DNA from: Clostridia bacterium | GTDB lineage: Bacteria; Bacillota; Clostridia; UMGS1883 | Direction of reading: 5' to 3' | NCBI GenBank assembly: GCA_021202495.1 | Contig: JAJQCX010000179.1 | Location: forward strand, 1-11,947 | Length of the DNA stretch: 11,947 bases | In this document: piece after piece, positions 1 through 5,398 of the stretch | Layout: every line of letters starts with the position of its first letter | Position numbering within the stretch: position 1 is the stretch's first letter | Notes under the pieces: generated by a model | Databases searched by the model: none | Seen by the model: only the letters and a program-made list of their open reading frames with translations | Told to the model about the DNA's origin: nothing | Position numbers and translations under genes: made by a program

Positions 1-7
1 CATGTTT

Positions 8-33
8 GACAGTGTTTTTGTTTTTTCACTGTC
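8..33. repeat. 7-bp perfect inverted repeat with 12-base T-rich loop
   Basis: GACAGTG (8-14) and CACTGTC (27-33) are perfect inverted repeats around a loop of only T and one G on the plus strand. The stop codon of the truncated sensor gene lies at the edge of the right arm. No run of T follows on the minus strand (the next bases are AAACATG), so it does not look like a normal intrinsic terminator for that gene. Its role is unknown; it could be a regulator site or the end of a small inserted sequence. Confidence 0.5.
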
Positions 34-517
34 TCTCATAAAGGGAGCATATCAGGCTGAAAGAAAACTTATTTTTCTTGTATTTCAGCCTCACAACGTT
101 GATTATAAAAAACGCCAGCGTTTTTGACACGATAATCCCCAAAAGCCTGTATTCGGGAATGTCCACAGCCTCCGTAACGGTTATGCCGAAAACAATCGTC
201 ACGCCGAACAGCGCCACAATTTCCGCAATTGTCATCAAAAGGAACGTCAGTGTCGAAATTATGAGCTTTATCAAGGGATTCCCCTTGTAAAGAAACGAAA
301 TTATAAAAAACGACAAAATCATTCCCAGCGCGTTTAATATTCCGTATTTGAAAATTTGATTGCTGACGTTTATCAATGCCGCCAATAAAAACACGCCCGC
401 CGTGTAAACCCATCCCGGAACGCCGCCCCGCTTTTCAAAAAACGTATTGTAAAGCGAAACCATCATCACCGCCGCAAATAGCCCCGTCAATATGTCCGCC
501 GCGTCATATATCGTCAT
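26..517 (-). CDS. GHKL-type sensor membrane domain, apparently lacking its kinase part
   Basis: 163-residue hydrophobic protein. I see about five membrane segments, near residues 7-25, 36-55, 58-77, 82-108 and 123-143, then a basic stretch (LKYKKNK, 144-150) and a stop after ERQ. This layout matches the N-terminal sensor part of AgrC-like GHKL histidine kinases, which are usually over 400 residues with a sixth segment, a dimerisation helix and an HATPase domain. None of those follow before the TGA at 26-28, and only 25 bases remain to the window edge. Neither other reading frame past residue 150 resembles a sixth membrane helix. The ATG overlaps the stop of the response regulator gene by 4 bases (ATGA), and AAAGGG lies about 6 bases upstream, so the two are translationally coupled. 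It may be a truncated kinase, a frameshifted pseudogene, or a stand-alone membrane receptor. The sensor assignment rests on topology and its partner, not on catalytic motifs. Confidence 0.6.
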   Translation of the reverse strand: MTIYDAADILTGLFAAVMMVSLYNTFFEKRGGVPGWVYTAGVFLLAALINVSNQIFKYGILNALGMILSFFIISFLYKGNPLIKLIISTLTFLLMTIAEIVALFGVTIVFGITVTEAVDIPEYRLLGIIVSKTLAFFIINVVRLKYKKNKFSFSLICSLYERQ

Positions 518-1224
518 ATGTATAAATCCCTTTCCAAAAAATTCGCGTATTCATCCAATACGCTTTTCTTACATGAGCGGCTTATCGGTATCAGCTCGCC
601 GCAGTGGTAAAGCTCGGCGTCATTTTTCTTCAAGCTTTTCACATAGCGAAAATTTATCACAAAAGATTTGTGTACTCTGCAAAACATGTCACGATCGAGC
701 CTACTGTATATTTCATTTAACGGCTCGCGCAGCTTGTAGATCTCATCTCTCGTGTGTATCATCACCCAATGGTCAAAGCTTTCGCAATATATTATATCGT
801 CGCAGTAAAGTATCACTCTCGCCCTGTTTTCCGTAAACGCGAACGTTTTCCTCCTTCCGCTCAGCTTTTTGCAAATATCGCCGTAAACCTCGTTAAATTC
901 CTCAATCTCAACCGGCTTCACCAAAAAGCGGAACGGCAGACATTTAAAGCTTTCCCTCATATACTCCGTGTGGCTCGTAATAAAAACGATTATAACATGC
1001 TCGTCAATTTCACGTATCTTGTTTGCCGTGTCAATCCCGTTCAGCTTTTTCATTTCCATGTCGAGAAAAATGACGTCATATCCGCCCTCTTTGACATACG
1101 CCGCAATCAGGTCCTCTCCGCTCTCATACGCGTCACATTCATAATTTGATTTGCTTACGCTCTCTATGTAATTTTCGATTATCCCTATATATTCGCGGCT
1201 GTCGTCGCATATTGTTATGTTCAT
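514..1224 (-). CDS. LytTR-family response regulator (AgrA/VirR-like)
   Basis: 236-residue cytoplasmic transcription regulator. The receiver domain (about 1-118) shows the acidic pair D7-D8, the phosphoacceptor D55 in IFLDMEM, the conserved T83 in FITSH, and K103-P104 in the LVKPVE motif, so all phosphotransfer residues are present. The C-terminal LytTR DNA-binding domain (about 128-232) has the family hallmarks FCRVHKSFVINFRYV (181-195) and IPISRSCKKSV (212-222). The start is well supported: AGGGGGG sits 6 bases upstream of the ATG. Its stop overlaps the start of the downstream membrane sensor by 4 bases, the usual regulator-sensor coupling, but that sensor appears to have no kinase domain here. 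A terminator-like hairpin lies just upstream of the ribosome binding site, leaving no space for a separate promoter, so expression probably depends on read-through from the nuclease gene or on a promoter inside it. Targets cannot be read from the sequence. Confidence 0.92.
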   Translation of the reverse strand: MNITICDDSREYIGIIENYIESVSKSNYECDAYESGEDLIAAYVKEGGYDVIFLDMEMKKLNGIDTANKIREIDEHVIIVFITSHTEYMRESFKCLPFRFLVKPVEIEEFNEVYGDICKKLSGRRKTFAFTENRARVILYCDDIIYCESFDHWVMIHTRDEIYKLREPLNEIYSRLDRDMFCRVHKSFVINFRYVKSLKKNDAELYHCGELIPISRSCKKSVLDEYANFLERDLYI

Positions 1225-1237
1225 CTATATCCCCCCT

Positions 1238-1274
1238 AAAAAACAAAGCCGGTTTTATCTCGGCTGTGTTTTTT
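1238..1274 (-). terminator. Intrinsic terminator between nuclease and response regulator genes
   Basis: Read on the minus strand: an A-run, then AGCCG and CGGCT arms around a 9-base loop, then TTTGTTTTTT. The A-run and T-run extend the 5-bp GC core by eight more pairs after one mismatch. It begins 5 bases after the nuclease stop, and its T-run directly abuts the GGGGGG ribosome binding site of the response regulator. The shape would work in either orientation, but only minus-strand genes flank it. Confidence 0.75.
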
Positions 1275-1279
1275 CTTTT

Positions 1280-2164
1280 TCATGGCTTGCACGTCCCGCA
1301 CGGCGAATATCCCATGCTTATCAAATCCTCGCGGCTGCCCGTATATTCCTGCCTGTTCGCCTCGTTCATCTTCGCCGCGCCGCTGCAGTCGGCATAGTGA
1401 AATTTCATCGACGAGGTGTTCAATATGTAATAATTCCCCTCCGTGCTCTCTGTCGCCGCCGCAATCGTTTCGCCCTCCGTACCGCTAAGCCAACTTTCGC
1501 CCGTCAGATAATCAATCTCAATCCCAGGCTGCACGTTATAGCAATAGACGTTAAAGCATATTCCCTCTCCGTTATCTTCAACCGACCAAGCCTCCATCAA
1601 AACGCCGCTCGCAAGAAGATTATTTCCCTCAAAAATAGGCGTCACGCGGTAGAGCACATGGTTTTCCGTTTCCTTCACATAGTCCGCCACCATGTTTTCA
1701 AACGGCAGCATACCCTCAACGTTCAAATAGCGCGTTCCGGTTATCAAATTCTTTTCGTTGGCGTTCTCCGCCGTCAGCTGATAGCCTATCAAATGGCACC
1801 TGTTATATAAATATTTTCCGTCCACATTGTCATACTTAACAGTGTGCCAGCCCGACGGCTTAACATACCCTATTGACCCGCGCTTTTCCGTAGGCATCAA
1901 ATCGGTTCCCACATTTGCGTAAGCTGCCCCGCACCGCCCGAGCGCGTCAAGCTCGCTGTACGTTTCAAACGAAAATGTTGTATAGTCGCTCTGCGTAAAA
2001 TACGGCACATTCCCATTCACCGCAACGTAAGGCGAATTTGAATAGACCGGCAAATTGTCAAGCCCTATTACCTCTGCCACCTCGTCCGCCGCCGCGCCGC
2101 ACGCTGAAAGCAGCACGCATATTGCAAGCAGCAAACACGCCGCGGCTCTTTTCATCTTATACAT
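1280..2164 (-). CDS. Secreted lipoprotein DNA/RNA non-specific endonuclease
   Basis: 294 residues. The N-terminus is a lipoprotein signal: basic start, hydrophobic core, lipobox LSAC with C22 as the predicted lipidated residue, so the enzyme should sit on the outer face of the membrane. Residues about 50-220 match the DNA/RNA non-specific (beta-beta-alpha metal) nuclease family: NRCHLIGYQL (121-130) is the active-site motif with H124 as presumed general base, in place of the DRGH of many relatives, and LITGTRYLN (140-148) supplies the metal-binding N148. The tail (245-294) is a separate small module with H256, C260, C289 and C292 (FHYADC, PCGTCKP), resembling the zinc-binding tail seen on such nucleases. 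The likely role is degradation of extracellular nucleic acid for nutrition, DNA uptake or defence. GGAGG lies 9 bases before the first ATG and 18 before the second, which supports the first. The start overlaps the upstream gene by 8 bases, so the two share a transcript. Confidence 0.9.
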   Translation of the reverse strand: MYKMKRAAACLLLAICVLLSACGAAADEVAEVIGLDNLPVYSNSPYVAVNGNVPYFTQSDYTTFSFETYSELDALGRCGAAYANVGTDLMPTEKRGSIGYVKPSGWHTVKYDNVDGKYLYNRCHLIGYQLTAENANEKNLITGTRYLNVEGMLPFENMVADYVKETENHVLYRVTPIFEGNNLLASGVLMEAWSVEDNGEGICFNVYCYNVQPGIEIDYLTGESWLSGTEGETIAAATESTEGNYYILNTSSMKFHYADCSGAAKMNEANRQEYTGSREDLISMGYSPCGTCKP

Positions 2165-2558
2165 GCCTGTATACCTCCATTGTTATTTTTTCGTGCGACG
2201 AGCCCGCAAACTCGCTCATCTCCACAATCTCCCACTCGGGCAAATTCAGATCAATGTCAAAATAAAAATCCGCCGGATATTTCCTGTTCCACTTAAAAAG
2301 CATAACCCTTTCGATTTTTTCCGCGTATCTTTCGACACCGACGTTTTCTACAAAGCAAAATTCTCCCTCTCCCGCCTTTTCGAGAAAATTCTCGTCAACT
2401 ACGGCATTTTCCTCACCAAAGAGCCCCTCCGAATATCCGTTCATCCAAACCCTGCCGCAAATCTCCAAAATCCTCTCAATCATCACTCTGTCTCGGCTCA
2501 CCCGCCGATTATTAAACATCATTCCGCCCCGTTCATCAACCGCCGCAATAACAATCAC
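2157..2558 (-). CDS. Small conserved protein of unknown function
   Basis: 133 residues when started at the GTG at 2556-2558. I do not recognise a functional family with confidence, although the sequence has the feel of a conserved Firmicutes protein. Visible motifs are AVDERGGMMFNNRR (6-19), WMNGYS (38-43), KWNRKYPADFYFDID (89-103) and FAGSSHEKIT (117-126). There is no signal peptide or membrane segment, so it is probably cytoplasmic. The first strand loosely recalls the start of dihydrofolate reductases, but the rest does not fit and the protein is too short. Start choice: an in-frame ATG lies at 2571-2573, but the promoter at 2585-2613 should start transcription near 2578, leaving that ATG almost no leader. 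GGGGGG at 2566-2571 is ideally placed 7 bases before the GTG. It overlaps the nuclease start by 8 bases. Codon choice (many ATT, GTT and AGG) seems slightly different from neighbouring genes, judged by eye only. Confidence 0.75.
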   Translation of the reverse strand: MIVIAAVDERGGMMFNNRRVSRDRVMIERILEICGRVWMNGYSEGLFGEENAVVDENFLEKAGEGEFCFVENVGVERYAEKIERVMLFKWNRKYPADFYFDIDLNLPEWEIVEMSEFAGSSHEKITMEVYRHV

Positions 2559-2584
2559 CCAAAATCCCCCCATTCATTACACCC

Positions 2585-2613
2585 ATTATACCCGCATTTT
2601 TCTCCCTCGTCAA
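2585..2613 (-). promoter_or_regulatory. Sigma-A-type promoter for the unknown protein-nuclease operon
   Basis: On the minus strand, TTGACG (2608-2613) is followed by exactly 17 bases and then a consensus TATAAT (2585-2590). Predicted transcription start is near 2578, giving a leader of about 20 bases to the GTG start. It faces away from the promoter at 2649-2677. Confidence 0.8.
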
Positions 2614-2637
2614 GCTCAAATCCTCCGCAACTTCCCT

Positions 2638-2682
2638 CAATAATTGTGTTGAAAAATCCGAATTTATATGTTACAATAATTG
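2638..2682. repeat. Pair of 9-bp symmetric repeats flanking a promoter
   Basis: CAATAATTG occurs at 2638-2646 and again at 2674-2682, in the same orientation and 36 bases apart. Each copy is itself symmetric (CAAT-A-ATTG). The first lies just upstream of the -35 element and the second overlaps the -10 element and the expected start of transcription. This is a plausible operator pair, but A+T-rich promoter regions can produce such words by chance. Confidence 0.45.
2649..2677 (+). promoter_or_regulatory. Sigma-A-type promoter for the HMA-SLOG operon
   Basis: TTGAAA (2649-2654), a 17-base spacer, and TACAAT (2672-2677). Transcription should begin near 2684, so the leader is very short and starts around the GAAGGAG ribosome binding site at 2684-2690. 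Confidence 0.75.
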
Positions 2683-2700
2683 AGAAGGAGTGAATTTACC

Positions 2701-2928
2701 ATGAAAAAAATTGTTTATATCGACGGCATGATGTGCGAAAGCTGCGCAAAAACAATGAAAGATGCGTTTGAAAAAATGATTGGCGTCGAAAGCTGCAAGA
2801 TTGATTTAAAGAAAAAGTGCGCCGTGCTCAAGCTTGAGGGAAACATCATCGACACAGCCCTCACCGACTGCGTAAAACGCACGGGCTTCACTCCCGTTGA
2901 GGTTAAGATAAAGAAAGGGTTGTTTTAA
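2701..2928 (+). CDS. HMA-domain metal-binding protein (CopZ-like)
   Basis: 75-residue single-domain protein. It follows the heavy-metal-associated (HMA) pattern: beta strand VYIDGM, metal-binding loop GMMCESCAKTM with C12 and C15 forming CxxC, a helix, GVESCKIDL, a central strand, a second helix, and the last strand FTPVEVKIKKG. CopZ-type proteins of this size bind Cu(I) or similar soft metals and pass them to a P-type ATPase or a regulator; no such partner is in the window. C25-type extra cysteines are also visible in the body (in SCKID and KKCAV), which is unusual but not unique. The ATG at 2701 is chosen over an in-frame TTG at 2680 because AAGGAG (2685-2690) lies 10 bases before it and transcription is expected to begin near 2684. 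It is followed after 2 bases by the SLOG gene, so both form one operon. Confidence 0.9.
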   Translation: MKKIVYIDGMMCESCAKTMKDAFEKMIGVESCKIDLKKKCAVLKLEGNIIDTALTDCVKRTGFTPVEVKIKKGLF

Positions 2929-2930
2929 TT

Positions 2931-3419
2931 ATGTCCTCATTTGACCGCGAGTGCGTCTGCTGCTTCACGGGTCACCGCCCCGACAAGCTGGGGGTTGGGG
3001 AATTTTCCGCCCGTTCTCTTCTGAGATGTGCCATTCGCACGGCGTTTAAAGAAGGCAAAACCGTCTTCATCACCGGCATGGCGGAAGGTGTCGACGTGTG
3101 GGCAGCCGAGGAGGTTCTTCTTTTAAAGCGCGAAGCGCCGCAGGTTTCGCTAATCTGCGCTCTTCCCTACTCCACATTCGGCAATCACCGCGCAGCCGCC
3201 GAGCGGCGGCGTTACAATAACATTCTCTCCGCCGCGGATTGCCGCGTCACAATCGCCCAAGCCTATTCCCGCTCGTGCTATCAGCTGCGCAACATATGGA
3301 TGGTCGACAATTCCTCCCTCGTGATAGCCTTCTACAACGGCTCCCCCGGCGGCACCCGCAACACATTGACATATGCCGCCGACAAGGGTGTGAGCATTAT
3401 GAATATTTTACCAACCTAA
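2931..3419 (+). CDS. SLOG-family protein, DUF1273/YpsA-like
   Basis: 162-residue soluble protein with no signal peptide. The N-terminal strand and motif CCFTGHRPDKL (10-20), the central FITGMAEGVDVWAAE (46-60) and the late VIAFYNGSPGGTRNTL (131-146) match DUF1273/YpsA/YoqJ proteins of the SLOG superfamily, Rossmann-like folds thought to bind nucleotides or nucleotide-derived ligands. Length is close to that usual for the family. The biochemical function of this branch is not settled; related SLOG proteins are discussed in stress, cell division and ligand-sensing contexts, and no specific substrate can be inferred here. The start ATG is 2 bases after the HMA stop, with GAAAGGG (2913-2919) 11 bases upstream inside the HMA gene, so the two are cotranscribed. 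Two hairpins follow the stop. Confidence 0.85.
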   Translation: MSSFDRECVCCFTGHRPDKLGVGEFSARSLLRCAIRTAFKEGKTVFITGMAEGVDVWAAEEVLLLKREAPQVSLICALPYSTFGNHRAAAERRRYNNILSAADCRVTIAQAYSRSCYQLRNIWMVDNSSLVIAFYNGSPGGTRNTLTYAADKGVSIMNILPT

Positions 3420-3423
3420 AAAC

Positions 3424-3450
3424 CCGCCGGCATTCATCCGACGGACTTTT
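3424..3450 (+). terminator. Probable terminator of the HMA-SLOG operon
   Basis: CCGCCGG (3424-3430) pairs with CCGACGG (3438-3444) with one mismatch around a 7-base loop, followed by ACTTTT. It begins 5 bases after the SLOG stop codon. The T-run is short, so it may act together with the stronger hairpin that follows. Confidence 0.5.
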
Positions 3451-3463
3451 ATTCACCATGAAA

Positions 3464-3501
3464 ATCGGCTTGCACATTTTTTGTGCAAGCCGATCCTTTT
3501 T
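3464..3501. terminator. Strong bidirectional terminator between convergent genes
   Basis: A perfect 13-bp stem, ATCGGCTTGCACA (3464-3476) with its complement at 3482-3494, and a 5-base T loop. On the plus strand it is followed by CCTTTTT; on the minus strand by TTTTCATGG. It lies between the convergent SLOG gene and the second ABC exporter gene (stop at 3500) and probably ends both transcripts. Confidence 0.88.
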
Positions 3502-5398
3502 AACTTTGTTCCAGCGCGCCCGTATAAAGCTGATAGTAAACTCCCTTTTCCTTTATCAGCGATTCGTGGTTTCCGCGCTCTATGATGCGTCCGTGGTCGA
3601 GCACCATAATGACGTCCGAATTTTTGATTGTCGAAAGTCTGTGCGCAATTACGAACACGGTTCTGCCTTCCATGAGCTTATCCATGCCCTCTTGAACAAT
3701 TTTCTCGGTTCTCGTGTCGATGCTGCTCGTCGCCTCGTCAAGTATGAGCACGGGCGGATTTGCAACAGCGGCTCTCGCGATTGAAAGCAGCTGCCTCTGC
3801 CCCTGCGAAAGGTTAGAAGCGTTGGAGCGGAGCATTGTGTTGTAGCCGTCGGGCAAATGCCTGATGAAGAAGTCCGCGTTTGCAAGCTTTGCCGCCGCGA
3901 TGACTTCCTCGTCCGTCGCGTCAAGGCGTCCATAGCGGATGTTTTCCATAACCGTTCCCGTAAAGAGGTTCGTGTCCTGCAAAACCATGCCCAGGCTGCG
4001 GCGCAAATCGTTCTTCTTTATCTTATTGATATTTATGCCGTCGTAGCGAATTTTGCCGTCCTGAATATCATAAAAACGATTGAGCAAATTCGTTATCGTC
4101 GTTTTGCCCGCGCCCGTCGCGCCGACAAACGCAATCTTTTCGCCCGGATGCGCGTAGAGCTTAATGTCATGCAAAACAATCTTATCGTCGTTGTAGCCGA
4201 AGTCCACGCCGTCCATTACAATGTCACCCTCAAGCTGCTGATATGTCACAGTGCCCTCAGCCTTGTGGTAGTGCTTCCACGCCCACATGCCGGTTCTCTT
4301 TTTGCTTTCCTCAATTTCGCCCTTGCTGTTCTTTTTCGCACGTACAAGCTCAACGTAGCCCTCGTCAGTCTCCGGCTTTTCGTCGATAATGTTGAAAATT
4401 CTTTCCGCGCCGGCAAGCGCCATAACAATACTGTTAAGCTGCTGCGAAACCTGGCTCACGGGGTTTGAAAAGCTGCGGTTGAGATTTAAGAACGACGCCA
4501 AGGATCCGAGCGTCAGCATAGCCTCCCCCGACAAAATGGCAATCGCCGCTCCAACCACCGCCACCAAAACATAGCTGATGTTTCCGATGTTCGCGTTTAT
4601 CGGCATCAATATATTCGCAAATTTGTTCGCGTTGTCCGCGCTTTCAAACAAATCATCGTTCAATTTGTTGAACTTGTCAAGGCTTTCGCCCTCGTGGCAG
4701 AACACCTTTACAACCTTCTGCCCTTCCATCATTTCCTCGATGTAGCCGTTGACAATACCGAGGCTCTTTTGCTGCTTCATGAAATAAAGTCCGCTCTTTG
4801 CGGCAACAACCCTTGTCACCAAAAGCATAACGACAATCATTGCCAGCGTCACACACGTCAGCGGAACGGACAGCACAACCATGGAGCAAAATACGCTCAC
4901 AATCGTTATCGCCGACGAGAATATCTGCGGCAAGCTCTGGCTCACCAGCTGGCGCAAAGTATCGGTATCGTTTGTGTAAATACTCATTATGTCGCCGTGC
5001 GCGTGTGTGTCGAAATATTTTATCGGCAGCTTTTCCATGTGCGCGAAAATGTCCTTACGCACATTTTTAAGCGTGCCCTGCGTCACTGTAACCATTATTC
5101 TGTTATACGCCCAGGTCGAGAGCGCGCCGCACAAATAGATAACCGCCATCACGCAAAGCGCCGTCAGAAGAGACGCAAACACCTCTTCGCCTTTCATTAT
5201 CGGCAAAATGTAGCTGTCGATAAGCTGCTTTAAAAACAGCGACGACGCAACGCTCGTCAGCGCCGAAATGACAATGAATATCATTACAAAGAGGCAATGC
5301 ACCTTGTAAAATTTAAATACATAGCTCAAAACTCTCTTTAAAATTTGCCCCGGATTTGCAACCTTCGGGCGCGGCTCGTTCGGATTAATTTTCGGCAT
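3500..5398 (-). CDS. Heterodimeric ABC exporter, catalytic-site subunit
   Basis: 632 residues from the ATG at 5396-5398. An N-terminal six-helix type-I exporter domain (about 30-330) is followed by a charged insert (about 345-390) and a nucleotide-binding domain. Motifs: Walker A GATGAGKTT (426-434), Q-loop Q474, signature LSQGQ (530-534, deviating from LSGGQ), Walker B LILDEA with catalytic E555, and switch histidine H586. It thus has an intact hydrolytic Walker A/B and histidine but a degenerate signature, the pattern of the TM288/BmrD-type partner. It should pair with the upstream subunit to export drugs, lipids or peptides from the cytoplasmic membrane; the substrate is unknown. Start choice: an ATG 10 codons earlier has no ribosome binding site, whereas GGCGG lies 8 bases before this one. 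It overlaps the upstream gene by 14 bases, implying coupled translation. A strong hairpin lies just past the stop. Confidence 0.93.
   Translation of the reverse strand: MPKINPNEPRPKVANPGQILKRVLSYVFKFYKVHCLFVMIFIVISALTSVASSLFLKQLIDSYILPIMKGEEVFASLLTALCVMAVIYLCGALSTWAYNRIMVTVTQGTLKNVRKDIFAHMEKLPIKYFDTHAHGDIMSIYTNDTDTLRQLVSQSLPQIFSSAITIVSVFCSMVVLSVPLTCVTLAMIVVMLLVTRVVAAKSGLYFMKQQKSLGIVNGYIEEMMEGQKVVKVFCHEGESLDKFNKLNDDLFESADNANKFANILMPINANIGNISYVLVAVVGAAIAILSGEAMLTLGSLASFLNLNRSFSNPVSQVSQQLNSIVMALAGAERIFNIIDEKPETDEGYVELVRAKKNSKGEIEESKKRTGMWAWKHYHKAEGTVTYQQLEGDIVMDGVDFGYNDDKIVLHDIKLYAHPGEKIAFVGATGAGKTTITNLLNRFYDIQDGKIRYDGININKIKKNDLRRSLGMVLQDTNLFTGTVMENIRYGRLDATDEEVIAAAKLANADFFIRHLPDGYNTMLRSNASNLSQGQRQLLSIARAAVANPPVLILDEATSSIDTRTEKIVQEGMDKLMEGRTVFVIAHRLSTIKNSDVIMVLDHGRIIERGNHESLIKEKGVYYQLYTGALEQS

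Noticed and set aside
17..27. A AAA AAC slippery heptamer in the truncated sensor gene on the minus strand
   Set aside because: It lies just after the in-frame stop codon, so ribosomes reading the sensor would end before reaching it; a programmed frameshift there cannot rescue the kinase.
1217..1810. Plus-strand open frame of about 197 codons opposite the nuclease gene
   Set aside because: It lies antisense to a nuclease with intact catalytic and lipobox motifs, crosses the terminator, and shows no family features.
2680..2700. TTG start extending the HMA protein by seven residues
   Set aside because: The extension would contain the ribosome binding site and precede the expected transcription start; the HMA fold begins properly at the ATG at 2701.
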